Part shown: positions 27,629 to 37,583 of the stretch, piece by piece | Layout of the letters: each line of letters begins with the position of its first letter | Position numbering within the stretch: position 1 is the stretch's first letter | Source of the DNA: Reinekea blandensis MED297 | GTDB lineage: Bacteria > Pseudomonadota > Gammaproteobacteria > Pseudomonadales > Natronospirillaceae | NCBI RefSeq assembly: GCF_000153185.1 | Contig: NZ_CH724150.1 | Coordinates: forward strand, 1 to 64,000 | Direction: 5' to 3' | DNA length: 64,000 nt | Position numbers and translations under genes: made by a program | Notes under the pieces: model-generated | What the model saw: the letters and a program-made list of their open reading frames with translations, nothing else | Databases searched by the model: none | Told to the model about the DNA's origin: nothing

Positions 27629-27669
27629 CCGCGCCCGACTAGAACAAAGACTATCCAGAGAGGACCCGA

Positions 27670-28095
27670 ATGGCGATTGAACGTACATTTTCAATTGTAA
27701 AACCCGATGCCGTAGCCCGTGATCTGATTGGCAAAGTGTACTCACGCTTTGAATCTGCCGGTCTGAAGATCGTGGCATCTAAAATGATTCACATGACCAA
27801 AGAACAGGCGGAAGGCTTCTATGGCGAGCACAAAGAGCGCCCTTTCTTCCCGAATCTGGTAGAATTCATGACTTCAGGCCCGGTGATGGTGCAGGTGCTT
27901 GAAGGCGACAATGCGATTGCTAAAAACCGTGAAATTATGGGCGCGACCAACCCTGCAGAAGCCGCAGCGGGAACGATCCGTCACGATTTTGCCAAGAGCA
28001 TTGATGCGAACTCCGTTCATGGCTCGGATGCGCCAGCGTCTGCCGCTCGTGAAATTGCGTACTTTTTCGAAGAAAGTGAGATTTTCTCGCGCTAA
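27670..28095 (+). CDS. ndk: Nucleoside diphosphate kinase
   Basis: A 141-residue nucleoside diphosphate kinase that equalises NTP pools using ATP through a phosphohistidine. It opens [20 protein letters not shown], has [17 protein letters not shown], and contains the active-site His in NSVHGSDAP. The length is standard for the family. A strong GAGAGGA ribosome site precedes the ATG. It heads the conserved gammaproteobacterial run ndk-rlmN-pilW-ispG-hisS, but has its own terminator. Confidence 0.96.
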   Translation: MAIERTFSIVKPDAVARDLIGKVYSRFESAGLKIVASKMIHMTKEQAEGFYGEHKERPFFPNLVEFMTSGPVMVQVLEGDNAIAKNREIMGATNPAEAAAGTIRHDFAKSIDANSVHGSDAPASAAREIAYFFEESEIFSR

Positions 28096-28135
28096 AGTAC
28101 CGGCAGCCACCATGGCTGCCTCAGCTTGATTCAGA

Positions 28136-28169
28136 AAGGGAGGCCCGTGATGACACAGGCCTCCCTTTT
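28136..28169 (+). terminator. Rho-independent terminator after ndk
   Basis: AAGGGAGGCC (28136-28145) pairs with GGCCTCCCTT (28158-28167) around a 12-nt loop, ending in TTTT. A second hairpin without a T-run, GGCAGCC/GGCTGCC (28102-28120), lies just upstream between the ndk stop and the terminator. Confidence 0.85.
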
Positions 28170-28236
28170 GAGTCTTGGAACCGGCGGTTGAATCGCTTAT
28201 CAGCGGCCGACAATGCAACAAATCAGGTATACAGGT

Positions 28237-29397
28237 ATGACCGAATCAACGGCGAAAGTGAATCTGCTCGGCATGGGCATGGCCGCGATGGAACGCTTTT
28301 TCACAGAAGAACTGGGTGAGAAACGTTTCCGCGCGACTCAGGTGCTGAAGTGGATTCATCAGCGTGGCGTGGATGATTTCGACGATATGACGGATGTCAG
28401 TAAGTCATTGCGCGAAAAACTGAAAGCCGTTGCTGTCATTGATGCGCCGGAAGTCACCTTTAAAAAGTTTTCAAAAGACGGCACCCGGAAATGGGTTATG
28501 AAAATGCCCGGCGGCAGTGCGGTTGAAACCGTCTATATCCCGGAAGATGATCGCGGCACGCTGTGTGTTTCCTCGCAGATTGGTTGCGCTTTGGATTGCT
28601 CTTTTTGCTCAACGGGTAAACAGGGCTTTAACCGGGACCTCAGTGCTGCCGAGATTATCGGCCAGCTGTGGGTTGCTGCGCGGTCCTGGGATGAGCCGGG
28701 GAAAAAGCGCGAGCGTCATGTGACGAACGTTGTCATGATGGGCATGGGCGAACCGCTGTTGAATTACGATAACGTCGTCGAAGCCATGAACCTGATGATG
28801 GAAGATAATGCCTATGGCTTGTCCAAGCGCCGGGTGACGCTGTCAACGTCAGGCGTCGTGCCGAGAATTCTGGATCTGGCCGAAGAAACCGATGTTTCAA
28901 TGGCACTGTCACTGCATGCACCTAACGATGCCCTGCGTAACGAGCTGGTGCCGCTGAACAAACGCTACGGTTTGAAGCAAACACTTGACGCAGTGAACAC
29001 CTATTTCGCGCGATTGCCGGATAAGCGAGTTCCGACCATTGAGTATACCTTGATTAATGAGGTGAATGATAAGCCTGAACATGCACACGAGCTGGTGGAT
29101 TTGCTCCGTGAAACACCTTGTAAAATCAACCTCATTCCGTTTAATCCGTTCCCGAACTCAGGCTATGAGCGCCCCAGTAACAATCGTATTCACCGGTTTA
29201 AGGACATTTTGCATCAGGCTGGATACAATGTAACAGTTCGTAAAACCCGGGGTGATGATATTGATGCCGCCTGCGGGCAGTTAGTCGGACAGGTGGCGGA
29301 CAAAACCCGACGATCCGTGCGGTTCATTGAAGCCGTTGAACTGGGCCAGACGGCTGCTGTTGTTGCCTCAACGAAAAATCAACGGAGACTTTCGTAA
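28237..29397 (+). CDS. rlmN: Dual-specificity rRNA/tRNA adenine C2-methyltransferase RlmN
   Basis: A radical-SAM enzyme of about 386 residues that methylates A2503 of 23S rRNA and A37 of some tRNAs. The [4Fe-4S] cysteines lie in [15 protein letters not shown] (CxxxCxxC). Further conserved stretches are [26 protein letters not shown] and [12 protein letters not shown], with the methyl-carrying Cys in [10 protein letters not shown]. The ATG at 28237 follows a CAGG and gives an E. coli-like N-terminus; an ATG at 28213 is possible. Its stop overlaps the next start as TAATG. Confidence 0.95.
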   Translation: MTESTAKVNLLGMGMAAMERFFTEELGEKRFRATQVLKWIHQRGVDDFDDMTDVSKSLREKLKAVAVIDAPEVTFKKFSKDGTRKWVMKMPGGSAVETVYIPEDDRGTLCVSSQIGCALDCSFCSTGKQGFNRDLSAAEIIGQLWVAARSWDEPGKKRERHVTNVVMMGMGEPLLNYDNVVEAMNLMMEDNAYGLSKRRVTLSTSGVVPRILDLAEETDVSMALSLHAPNDALRNELVPLNKRYGLKQTLDAVNTYFARLPDKRVPTIEYTLINEVNDKPEHAHELVDLLRETPCKINLIPFNPFPNSGYERPSNNRIHRFKDILHQAGYNVTVRKTRGDDIDAACGQLVGQVADKTRRSVRFIEAVELGQTAAVVASTKNQRRLS

Positions 29398-30191
29398 TGC
29401 GTTCAGGTGTCAGACTCTTTGGGCTGGTGGTGTTGCTGACCACGGTACTTACCGGCTGTATCACAACAACGATCAGCCCTTATGACGATAAAAAAGATCT
29501 GGAAAAAGCCGAGCAGACCTACATCCAGATTGGCTATGACTATTTCCAGAAAGGCAACATGCTTGAGGCCAAAAAGGCACTGACCCGGGCGCTGGATTTG
29601 AACAGCCGCTCATCGGGTGCGCATCTGGGGCTGGCCCGGGTCTTTGAACGGGAGCTGGAGTACGATCTGGCGGATGATCATTTCGGCAAGGCCCTGCGTT
29701 ACTCAGACGATACTGAAATTATGTTCCAGTACGGCGTCTATCTTTATAACCGAGGTGAATACAAAGATTCTTATCGTCAGTTCCGCGATGTGCTGAAAGA
29801 TACCCTCTATGTTCGTCGGGCACAGGCCTTTGAATACCAGGCGGTGGTCTCAGCACGGCTGGCGAAAACCGAAGAAGCGATCGAGTACTATCAACGCGCC
29901 ATCGCTCTGAACAAGATGATGTCAAACAGTTATCTGGGATTAGCGCGCATTTACCACAACCGGGATGATTATCGGTTGGCGTATAATTATTACACGGGTT
30001 TTCTTGATCTGGTGCGGTCGCAGCTGTCGCGTCATAACGCCGCCAGCCTCTGGTTAGGCATTCAACTCGCTTCTGAGTTGGGGGATGCCAATGTCTTGTC
30101 ATCACTTGAGTTGCAGTTGCGAAACCGCTTTTCCGACTCTAATGAGTATCAGCTTTATCAGGCCTGGAAAGCCGAACAGGATGCGGCATGA
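29397..30191 (+). CDS. pilW: Type IV pilus biogenesis/stability lipoprotein PilW (PilF)
   Basis: A 264-residue outer-membrane lipoprotein with a lipobox VLTGC (Cys21) and about five or six TPR repeats (for example [22 protein letters not shown]-like units and [16 protein letters not shown]). It is the pilotin that helps multimerise the PilQ secretin. It lies in its conserved position between rlmN and ispG and is translationally coupled to both (TAATG at the start, ATGA at the end). rodZ, which usually sits between pilW and ispG, is absent. No other pilus genes are in the window. Confidence 0.9.
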   Translation: MRSGVRLFGLVVLLTTVLTGCITTTISPYDDKKDLEKAEQTYIQIGYDYFQKGNMLEAKKALTRALDLNSRSSGAHLGLARVFERELEYDLADDHFGKALRYSDDTEIMFQYGVYLYNRGEYKDSYRQFRDVLKDTLYVRRAQAFEYQAVVSARLAKTEEAIEYYQRAIALNKMMSNSYLGLARIYHNRDDYRLAYNYYTGFLDLVRSQLSRHNAASLWLGIQLASELGDANVLSSLELQLRNRFSDSNEYQLYQAWKAEQDAA

Positions 30192-31306
30192 ATAAACAGC
30201 ACGAGAGCCCGATTAAACGACGAAAGTCTCGTAAGATTTGGGTTGGGGACGTTCCCGTCGGTGGTGATGCGCCGATATCCGTACAATCTATGACCAACAC
30301 CGAAACCACGGATGTAGCAGCGACCGTCGCTCAGATCCAGGCACTGGAAAAAGCAGGTGCAGATTTGGTACGCGTTTCCGTGCCGACCATGGAAGCCGCT
30401 GAAGCCTTTGGTAAGATTCGGTCGCAGGTGAATATTCCGCTGATCTCCGACATTCATTTTGATTATCGCATTGCCTTGCGGGTGGCAGAGCTCGGCGTGG
30501 ATTGTCTGCGTATTAATCCGGGCAACATCGGCCGTGAAGACCGCGTCCGGGCAGTCGTAGATGCCGCACGAGATAAAAATATCCCGATTCGTATCGGAGT
30601 CAATGCCGGTTCACTGGAAAAAGATCTGCAAAAAAAATATGGCGAACCGACGCCCGAAGCATTGGTCGAGTCGGCCATGCGTCACATCGATATTCTCGAT
30701 CGCCTGGATTACCCAAACTTTAAACTGAGCCTGAAGGCCTCGGACGTCTTTATGACCGTTGCAGCCTATCGTCTGATCGCCGACCAGATTGAGCAACCAC
30801 TGCATTTGGGGATTACCGAAGCCGGCGGCTTGCGCAGTGGTACGGTCAAATCGTCAGTCGGCTTGGGAATGTTGCTGATGGACGGCATCGGTGACACGAT
30901 CCGGGTATCGTTAGCGGCAGATCCGGTCGAAGAAATCAAAGTTGGTTTCGACATCCTCAAAAGTCTTCGCCTGCGCAATAAAGGGATTAACTTCATCGCC
31001 TGTCCGAGTTGCTCGCGACAGAATTTCGATGTCATTAACACCATGAACCAACTTGAAGGTCGGCTGGATGATGTACTGACACCACTGGATGTCGCTGTCA
31101 TTGGCTGTGTGGTCAACGGTCCGGGTGAAGCGAAAGAAGCCGACCTTGGCATTACCGGCGGTAGCCCAAATAATCTGGTGTATGTTGGCGGTGCTCCGGA
31201 CCATAAAGTGGACAATGAGGCGTTGGTGGATCATTTCGAGAAGCTGATCCGCGAGAAAGTCAAAGAGAAAGCTGAACAAGATCAAGCAATTATTGCAAAG
31301 GACTAA
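30188..31306 (+). CDS. ispG: 4-hydroxy-3-methylbut-2-enyl diphosphate synthase (flavodoxin)
   Basis: A 372-residue MEP-pathway enzyme that reduces MEcPP to HMBPP using a [4Fe-4S] cluster. A TIM-barrel N-terminal part carries [19 protein letters not shown] and [12 protein letters not shown]. The C-terminal cluster domain carries ACPSCSRQ and [18 protein letters not shown] with the third Cys. The size matches the E. coli enzyme (372). The start overlaps the pilW stop (ATGA) and hisS follows after 12 bp. It is one of the proteins served by the Fe-S operon in this window. Confidence 0.96.
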   Translation: MNKQHESPIKRRKSRKIWVGDVPVGGDAPISVQSMTNTETTDVAATVAQIQALEKAGADLVRVSVPTMEAAEAFGKIRSQVNIPLISDIHFDYRIALRVAELGVDCLRINPGNIGREDRVRAVVDAARDKNIPIRIGVNAGSLEKDLQKKYGEPTPEALVESAMRHIDILDRLDYPNFKLSLKASDVFMTVAAYRLIADQIEQPLHLGITEAGGLRSGTVKSSVGLGMLLMDGIGDTIRVSLAADPVEEIKVGFDILKSLRLRNKGINFIACPSCSRQNFDVINTMNQLEGRLDDVLTPLDVAVIGCVVNGPGEAKEADLGITGGSPNNLVYVGGAPDHKVDNEALVDHFEKLIREKVKEKAEQDQAIIAKD

Positions 31307-31318
31307 GGAGACCATCGG

Positions 31319-32596
31319 TTGTCAACTCTGCAATCCATCCGCGGCATGAATGACATTCTGCCGTCCGATAGCCCAATGTGGCAGTATCTGGAATCTCAGG
31401 TAAAGGCCGTTTTAAATCAGTACGGATATCGTGAAGTCCGTATGCCGATTGTTGAAGTGACGGAACTGTTTGCCCGCGGTGTGGGGGAACATACTGACAT
31501 TGTCGAAAAAGAAATGTATACCTTTCGCGACCGTAACGACGACAGCCTGACGCTGCGTCCGGAAGGTACGGCCGGGTGTGTCCGGGCGGCTCTTCAGCAC
31601 GGCTTGCTTCACAATCAGGTACAGCGGCTTTGGTATCAGGGTCCGATGTTCCGATATGAACGACCTCAGAAAGGCCGTTATCGTCAGTTTTACCAAATCG
31701 GCGTGGAAACTTTTGGCATGGCAGGCGCCGATATCGACGCTGAACTGATTTTGCTCACGCATCGATTGTTCCGTCAGTTGGGAATTTCTGACTCTCTGAC
31801 TCTGCATTTGAATACGTTGGGCAGCGCAGAAGCGCGTTCGCGATATCGCAAAGCATTGGTCGACTATCTCGAGGGCGTTAAAGATCAGTTGGACGAAGAC
31901 AGTCAGCGTCGTCTATACGTCAATCCGTTACGCATTCTGGACAGTAAGTCGGCATCGACTCAGGCGTTGTTGAACGATGCGCCTCGTTTTGAAGACTACA
32001 TCGATAATGAGTCTAAAGCTCATTTCGAGGAACTGTGCCGATTGCTGGATGAAAACGGATTGCCTTATGTGGTCAATCCTCGCTTGGTCCGAGGCTTGGA
32101 CTATTACACAAAAACGGTCTTCGAATGGATGACGGATGCACTGGGTGCGCAGGGGACCGTGTGTGGCGGTGGTCGTTATGATGGTCTGGTGCCGATGCTG
32201 GGCGGCAAAGAGACACCCGCGTCCGGATTTGCCATGGGCATGGAGCGGCTGTTGCTATTGTTGCAGACGTTGGATGTGATTCCGGAGAGTATTTATCAGA
32301 CGGTCGATGTTTATCTGGTTGCCGCCGGGGAACTGGCGACCCGTAAAGCGATGGCCCTGGCTGAACAGGTACGCACGGACTGTGAAGGTGTCCGGCTGCA
32401 GTTGAACTGCGGCGGTGGCAGCTTTAAAAGCCAGATGAAAAAGGCTGATAAGTCAGGTGCCCGTTTCGCCCTGATTTTAGGTGATGATGAAGCGGCCGAA
32501 TCCCGCGTTCAGATCAAAGATTTACAAGGAAATCACGAGCAACAGTCGGTTAGCTGGGCTGAGGTGGCTGAAGTTTTAACCCGGCTGGGTTTATAA
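31319..32596 (+). CDS. hisS: Histidyl-tRNA synthetase
   Basis: A 425-residue class II aminoacyl-tRNA synthetase. Motif 2 and 3 regions are visible, with [15 protein letters not shown] and the histidine-specific motifs [12 protein letters not shown] and [11 protein letters not shown]-terminal anticodon-binding domain follows from about residue 330. Translation starts at TTG (31319), supported by an AAGGAG site 8 bases upstream and by alignment of [15 protein letters not shown] with the family. The TTG start may limit its expression. Confidence 0.96.
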   Translation: MSTLQSIRGMNDILPSDSPMWQYLESQVKAVLNQYGYREVRMPIVEVTELFARGVGEHTDIVEKEMYTFRDRNDDSLTLRPEGTAGCVRAALQHGLLHNQVQRLWYQGPMFRYERPQKGRYRQFYQIGVETFGMAGADIDAELILLTHRLFRQLGISDSLTLHLNTLGSAEARSRYRKALVDYLEGVKDQLDEDSQRRLYVNPLRILDSKSASTQALLNDAPRFEDYIDNESKAHFEELCRLLDENGLPYVVNPRLVRGLDYYTKTVFEWMTDALGAQGTVCGGGRYDGLVPMLGGKETPASGFAMGMERLLLLLQTLDVIPESIYQTVDVYLVAAGELATRKAMALAEQVRTDCEGVRLQLNCGGGSFKSQMKKADKSGARFALILGDDEAAESRVQIKDLQGNHEQQSVSWAEVAEVLTRLGL

Positions 32597-32629
32597 TCGG
32601 CGATCGAAACTGTTGATAATCAAGACGTT

Positions 32630-32645
32630 AGGCCACTATTGGCCT
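32630..32645 (+). other. Hairpin in the hisS-yfgM gap without a T-run
   Basis: AGGCCA-CTAT-TGGCCT forms a perfect short hairpin. A second, GACCG/CGGTC, lies around 32661-32678. Neither is followed by a T-run, so termination is not supported; an RNA-processing or attenuation role is possible. Confidence 0.3.
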
Positions 32646-32704
32646 GTCGGAAATTGAATCAGACCGCGATTGACGGTCCACTGTGTTATTGGGAGTAACA
32701 AAGC

Positions 32705-33337
32705 GTGTACGATACCGATCAGGAACAGATTGAAGCCATTAAGCGTTGGTGGAGTCAGAATGCAAATTGGGTTATTGGCGCGATCGTGTTGTTCTTCGCC
32801 AGCTATGTCGGTTACAACTGGTATGTTTCATCAACGGAACAGCACCGACTGGAGGCTTCAACGACTTATGAGCAGCTGTTGGAAGCGGTCACGGCGGAAC
32901 AGGGCAACTCAGAGGAGCAGGATCGTCTGACTCGTTTGCTGAAAACCGATTACAGCGATCTCAGTTATGCCTCGATGGCGGCACTGCTGGCGGCGGAAGC
33001 TGCTGTGGAATCAGAAGATTATGACGCCGCGTTGACTGAGTTGAACTGGGCGGCTGACCATGCCGACAGCGCTTTGTTACCGGTGATTCACTATCGTACC
33101 GCGATGGTTCAATACCAGCTCGACCAATTGGATACCGCGCTGGCCACTTTGGATAAGATCAAAGGCGAAGGCCATCAGGCTGTAACCTTTGAACTGAAAG
33201 GCGACATCTTGTTGGCTCAGGGAAATATCGATGATGCCCGGTCGGCGTATCAGGCGGCACTGGATCTGAGCTCGGATCAAAGCATTAATAACCCTTACCT
33301 GAAGATTAAACTGGATGACCTGGCCGTTGCTGAATAA
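32705..33337 (+). CDS. yfgM: YfgM-type tetratricopeptide protein
   Basis: A 210-residue inner-membrane protein with a short cytoplasmic N-terminus (YDTDQEQIEAIKRWW), one membrane segment (WVIGAIVLFFASYVGYNWYV, about 20-39) and a periplasmic helical TPR region. In E. coli YfgM works with PpiD at the SecYEG translocon and lies between hisS and bamB, as here. The start is GTG (32705) with GGGAG upstream. Its last 23 bases overlap bamB. Confidence 0.88.
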   Translation: MYDTDQEQIEAIKRWWSQNANWVIGAIVLFFASYVGYNWYVSSTEQHRLEASTTYEQLLEAVTAEQGNSEEQDRLTRLLKTDYSDLSYASMAALLAAEAAVESEDYDAALTELNWAADHADSALLPVIHYRTAMVQYQLDQLDTALATLDKIKGEGHQAVTFELKGDILLAQGNIDDARSAYQAALDLSSDQSINNPYLKIKLDDLAVAE

Positions 33338-34493
33338 ATCTCCTGTGGCTCGCGCTATAACAGTTGCGCTGTCTGTCTGGCTGACGGCCTGCGCCAGCGG
33401 TGGTCTGCGTGAGACGCCGAAAGCCTTGCCGGACCCGTTGCCGCAAGAGGCTGAGGTAGCTATCGAGTGGTGGCACATTCTGGGTGACCAGTACGCCGAT
33501 AAATCCATTGCCGGTTTGAAACCCACCGTCGCAGAATCCGGTGATCGTATAATCACCGCGTTAGCGAGTGGTGAGCTGTTGGCGATTGATGCGCAAGGAA
33601 AAGTGACTCGGCTTGGAGATCTCGGTGTCAGCATTACTTCGCCGGTGACACTCGACAGTAATCAACTGATCCTGGCCGATGAACAGGGGAATGTGCGTGT
33701 CGTCACCGAAGATCTGACCCCGGTATGGACCCTGGCCTTGAATGCTCTGGTCACTGAAGCGCCGCTGGTCACAGATGAACGTGTGTTTGTGCAATCGATT
33801 GATGGGCGCATCAGTGCCATTGAGCGTATTACCGGACGTTTATTGTGGAGCTTTCAGGATGCTGAGCCGGACTTGACCCTGACCGGAACCAGTCGCCCGG
33901 TGTTGGTGTCCACAGCTCAGGGCGATGCTTTGGTCTCCGGACTGGCGAATGGCAAGCTGGTGGCCATCAGTGTCGTCGATGGTTCCGTTATCTGGGAATA
34001 CCGCATTACCCGAGCAAGCGGCAAGACCGAAGTCAGCCGGTTGGTCGATGTCGACGCACAAACCACACTTTTGGGTAGCCGTTTAATCGCATCCAGTTAC
34101 CAGGGTGACCTGGTCGTGATCGATGCTGCGACTGGACGGGTACTTCAGGCGAGACCGTTTTCTACCTATCGGTCCATTCTGGCCGAAGACGAGGTCTGGT
34201 TTGGCGTCAAAGCGAACTCACATGTTGTGGCGATGGATCCGGCGACGCTCGAAGAGCGCTGGGTCAATGATGACCTTGAGTTTCGTCAGGTCAGTGAACT
34301 GGTGCGTCTCGGTGACGTGCTGGTGATGACTGACCGGGAAGGCTGGTTGCATGTGCTTGATGTGCACAGTGGGGACTATCTCGGGGCTAGACACATCGAT
34401 TGGCAAGGGGTTCAGCGGGAGCCAGTGCCATTCTCCGACGGTGTCCTGGTACAGGGCGACAGTACCCGTCTCAAGTTTATCAAAATTCGCTGA
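33315..34493 (+). CDS. bamB: Outer membrane assembly lipoprotein BamB
   Basis: A 392-residue BamB, a component of the BAM complex that inserts beta-barrel proteins into the outer membrane. A signal peptide ends in the lipobox LTAC (Cys26). The rest is an eight-bladed beta-propeller of PQQ-like repeats (for example VFVQSIDGRISAIERITGRLLW and LVVIDAATGRVL). Gene order yfgM-bamB-der is conserved with E. coli. Its start overlaps yfgM by 23 bp in another frame. Confidence 0.94.
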   Translation: MTWPLLNKSPVARAITVALSVWLTACASGGLRETPKALPDPLPQEAEVAIEWWHILGDQYADKSIAGLKPTVAESGDRIITALASGELLAIDAQGKVTRLGDLGVSITSPVTLDSNQLILADEQGNVRVVTEDLTPVWTLALNALVTEAPLVTDERVFVQSIDGRISAIERITGRLLWSFQDAEPDLTLTGTSRPVLVSTAQGDALVSGLANGKLVAISVVDGSVIWEYRITRASGKTEVSRLVDVDAQTTLLGSRLIASSYQGDLVVIDAATGRVLQARPFSTYRSILAEDEVWFGVKANSHVVAMDPATLEERWVNDDLEFRQVSELVRLGDVLVMTDREGWLHVLDVHSGDYLGARHIDWQGVQREPVPFSDGVLVQGDSTRLKFIKIR

Positions 34494-34499
34494 TCATCT

Positions 34500-34525
34500 G
34501 CCCCGGTTTGGAACTGGACCGGGGC
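34500..34525 (+). other. GC-rich hairpin between bamB and der
   Basis: GCCCCGGT (34500-34507) pairs with ACCGGGGC (34518-34525) around a 10-nt loop, six bases after the bamB stop. There is no T-run afterwards, so it is at best a weak terminator or an mRNA-stabilising structure between bamB and der. Confidence 0.45.
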
Positions 34526-34596
34526 AGGTGGAAGAAACCACTCAATTTAAAATCCAGCTACACTGAATGCATTAATCACGGGAAACGTTCCAGACT

Positions 34597-35973
34597 ATGA
34601 CACCGGTAATTGCCCTGGTCGGGCGCCCAAATGTGGGCAAATCAACACTCTTCAATCGTTTTACCCGCACGCGAGACGCGCTGGTGGCTGATTGGTCTGG
34701 TCTCACCCGGGATCGAAAGTACGGTGATGGCAAGCTTGGCGAGCGTCCTTTTATTGTGATTGATACCGGTGGTGTCAGTGGCTTTGAAGAAGGGCTTGAT
34801 GAAGCCATGGCGCGTCAGAGTTTTGCCGCCATTGATGAAGCGGATGCGGTGCTGTTTTTGGTTGATGGGCAAAGTGGTATTACGTCGGCTGACTCGTTCT
34901 TAGCTGAACATCTGCGAAAAACGCAAAAGTCGGTCACTCTGGTGGTGAACAAAACCGATGGTCGAGACCCCGATGTTGCTGTCGCTGACTTTTATGAGCT
35001 TGGTCTGGGTGAACCCGTCGCCATTGCTGCTTCTCAGAATCGTGGTGTCCGCTCGCTGCTGGAAGATGTGTTAGAGCAGTTCCCTGAGCCTATTGAACAG
35101 ATCGACCCAATGGAAGACGATTCCATTCGTCTGGCGATTATTGGTCGGCCTAATGTGGGTAAGTCGACCTTGGTCAATCGAATGCTCGGAGAAGATCGGG
35201 TCGTGGTTTATGACCATCCCGGTACCACCATGGACAGTATTTACATTCCTTACGAACGCCACGGCAAAGCTTACACCCTGATTGATACGGCGGGTGTCCG
35301 ACGTCGTAAGAACATCACCGAAGCCGTCGAAAAGTTCTCGATCGTGAAAACGCTTCAGGCCATTCAGGACGCCAATGTTGTGGTTTTAGTCATCGACGCC
35401 CAGGATGGACTGGTCGATCAGGACATGCATATGCTGGGTTTTGCGTTGGAATCGGGCCGGGCGTTGGTTATTGCCATCAATAAATGGGACGGCCTGTCAG
35501 AAGAAAAGAAAGACAGCATTAAAACGGCCATTGACCGCCGAATGCCGTTTCTGGATTGGGCTGACATGCATTTTATCTCAGCGCTGCACGGTACCAATGT
35601 GGGTCACCTGTATGAGTCCGTTGAAGAAGCTTATGACGGTGCGCGCAGCAAATGGAGCACCAACCATCTGACGAACCTGATGCAGGGTGTGGTCGAAATG
35701 CACCAGCCACCGATGGTCGGCGGTCGACGCATTAAGTTGCGCTATGCGCACCAGGGCGGCTCAAATCCGCCTATCGTCGTGATACATGGTAACCAGTTGA
35801 ATAAACTGCCGGGCAGTTACAAGCGGTATCTGGAAAACGCATTTCGTAAAGCGATGGGTGTGCGTGGTACGCCTATTCGTTTTGAGTTCCGGACCGGTGA
35901 CAACCCTTATGATGATGCCGCGAAGGGTCGCCGTTCTAACAAACCCAAAGATCGGCGCGGAAATCGCCGTTAG
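34597..35973 (+). CDS. der: Ribosome-assembly GTPase Der (EngA)
   Basis: A 458-residue essential GTPase with two tandem G domains and a C-terminal KH-like domain, acting in 50S subunit maturation. G1 motifs [10 protein letters not shown] occur near residue 8 and again near residue 186. G3 motifs are DTGGV and DTAGV, and G4 motifs are NKTD and NKWD. The basic C-terminus ends with [14 protein letters not shown], typical of the family. The gene is followed by a bidirectional terminator shared with xseA. Confidence 0.96.
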   Translation: MTPVIALVGRPNVGKSTLFNRFTRTRDALVADWSGLTRDRKYGDGKLGERPFIVIDTGGVSGFEEGLDEAMARQSFAAIDEADAVLFLVDGQSGITSADSFLAEHLRKTQKSVTLVVNKTDGRDPDVAVADFYELGLGEPVAIAASQNRGVRSLLEDVLEQFPEPIEQIDPMEDDSIRLAIIGRPNVGKSTLVNRMLGEDRVVVYDHPGTTMDSIYIPYERHGKAYTLIDTAGVRRRKNITEAVEKFSIVKTLQAIQDANVVVLVIDAQDGLVDQDMHMLGFALESGRALVIAINKWDGLSEEKKDSIKTAIDRRMPFLDWADMHFISALHGTNVGHLYESVEEAYDGARSKWSTNHLTNLMQGVVEMHQPPMVGGRRIKLRYAHQGGSNPPIVVIHGNQLNKLPGSYKRYLENAFRKAMGVRGTPIRFEFRTGDNPYDDAAKGRRSNKPKDRRGNRR

Positions 35974-35978
35974 AACTG

Positions 35979-36005
35979 AAAAAGCCCGGTTATCCGGGCT
36001 TTTTT
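35979..36005. terminator. Bidirectional terminator between der and xseA
   Basis: AAAAAGCCCGG (35979-35989) pairs with CCGGGCTTTTT (35994-36004) around TTAT. The symmetric A and T tracts make it work for both der (plus) and xseA (minus), which converge here. Confidence 0.9.
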
Positions 36006-36033
36006 GTGTCTGTTTTATACTTCTGTAGTGGCT

Positions 36034-37389
36034 TTAATCAGCATCGTCATCTGGAACAGAAACCGTTTCGATACGCGAGGAGAGCTGACCATGACGAAGC
36101 AAGGTGATGAGCCGATCGCCTGGTTTCATCTGATCGGCAGATTGCAAAACGGTGCCGTCCTCAGTTCGCGAGATTGAGTATCCGCGTTGCAGTGTGCCCA
36201 GAGGGGACAGGGCGTTCAGCGTTGCCACCTGTCCCTGGAAATGCTCACGTTTGCGATGCAATAACGCCAGTTTTGCACGTTGCAGTCGAGCTTCTAGTTT
36301 TTCAATTTGGGTGCGATCCTGGGCCAGTTGGCGTTGTGGGCTGCGCTGCAATAATCGATTCGACAGCTGCTGCAGTCGATCGGAAGGCATTTTTAATTGG
36401 CGTTGAGTTGCCTGAGTAAATCGGGTTCGCAGCTGTCGTAATTGTTGATGCCATTGCTGAACAATGGCGTCGGGACTGCGCAATCGCTGTTTTAGGTGAG
36501 TTAATGTGGTGTGCGATCGCTTTAACGTCTGTTGTATGCTTCGGAGCAGCTGCTTTTCGGCGACGTCAAAGCGCTGCATCAGTTCAAACTGATCTGGACT
36601 GATCATTTCCGCGGCCTGTGAGGGCGTAGCTGCGCGAAGGTCAGCGACAAAGTCGGATATGGACACATCCACTTCATGACCCACGGCGGAAATGACAGGG
36701 ATTTCGGACGCGTAAATCGCCCGGGCGACAGGCTCAGTGTTGAAACACCAGAGATCTTCTAGTGATCCGCCGCCCCGGCCGACGATTAATGCATCCACTT
36801 CCCGTCGACGATTTGCCGTGGTAATGGCATTCACAATGGTCGCGGTCGCCTCGTTCCCCTGAACCTGAGTCGGGTAAAGGATGACTCGGGTGGCCGGAAA
36901 CCGTCGGTTTAACACGGTCAGAATATCGTGCAATGCCGCCCCGGTCGAAGAGGTTACGATGCCGATGGTTTGAATCGGGTCGGGTAGGGATTTTTTATGC
37001 TCTTCAGAGAAAAGCCCTTCGGCGGCCAGTTTTTCTTTCAGACGAAAAAACGCAGCCTGCAGCTCACCTTCACCGACCGGCTGCATCTGGTTCACAATCA
37101 GTTGGTAGTCACCGCGTCCTTCGTACAAGCTGACGCGACCGTAAGCGATGACCTCGTCACCTTGTTTCGGTTTGTAGGCATTTTTAGCCAGCGAACCTTT
37201 AAACATGGCACAGCGCAATTGGCCCTGGGCGTCTTTCAGGGTGAAATACAGATGTCCGGACGCTGGTCGACTCAGCGTTGATATTTCCCCTTGCACAGGG
37301 ACCGCTGGATATTGGGTTTCGAGGAGCTGTTTGACCTGACGGTTCAGTTGGGACACCGTGAGAGGTGCCTTGGGCTGTAGAGTCTGCAT
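36034..37389 (-). CDS. xseA: Exodeoxyribonuclease VII large subunit
   Basis: A 451-residue XseA. An N-terminal OB-fold binds DNA (LTVSQLNRQVKQLLE, VQGEISTLSRPASGHLYFTLKD). The catalytic core carries GIVTSSTGAALHDIL, VDALIVGRGGGSLEDLWCFN and SAVGHEVDVSISDFVADLRAATPS. A long coiled-coil C-terminal region rich in Gln, Arg and Leu completes it. With XseB it degrades single-stranded DNA. The ATG at 37389 matches family N-termini; a 17-codon upstream extension is not supported. It is divergent from guaB. xseB is not in the window. Confidence 0.94.
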   Translation of the reverse strand: MQTLQPKAPLTVSQLNRQVKQLLETQYPAVPVQGEISTLSRPASGHLYFTLKDAQGQLRCAMFKGSLAKNAYKPKQGDEVIAYGRVSLYEGRGDYQLIVNQMQPVGEGELQAAFFRLKEKLAAEGLFSEEHKKSLPDPIQTIGIVTSSTGAALHDILTVLNRRFPATRVILYPTQVQGNEATATIVNAITTANRRREVDALIVGRGGGSLEDLWCFNTEPVARAIYASEIPVISAVGHEVDVSISDFVADLRAATPSQAAEMISPDQFELMQRFDVAEKQLLRSIQQTLKRSHTTLTHLKQRLRSPDAIVQQWHQQLRQLRTRFTQATQRQLKMPSDRLQQLSNRLLQRSPQRQLAQDRTQIEKLEARLQRAKLALLHRKREHFQGQVATLNALSPLGTLQRGYSISRTEDGTVLQSADQMKPGDRLITLLRHGQLSSRIETVSVPDDDAD

Positions 37390-37472
37390 GAATCTTCTTA
37401 TCAGGCGGGGCGGGCCTAATTCTGACCCGCAAAAAGGCAACTTATACGAAAACCGAATTTTGCCATAAAGCT

Positions 37473-37499
37473 TTGACTTTTAGCAAATCTGGTTATAAT
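37473..37499 (+). promoter_or_regulatory. Promoter of guaB-guaA with GC-rich discriminator
   Basis: TTGACT (37473-37478) and a perfect TATAAT (37494-37499) are 15 bp apart. The sequence after the -10 is GCCGCCGC, a GC-rich discriminator like those of promoters repressed by ppGpp, including E. coli guaBA. The leader before the ATG is about 78 nt. Confidence 0.7.
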
Positions 37500-37583
37500 G
37501 CCGCCGCAACTCGATCCCGGGTGGGAAGCTATACTCCCAGTCGGTTTCTTCATTTTCCACGCCACTTACGAAGGAAATTGACT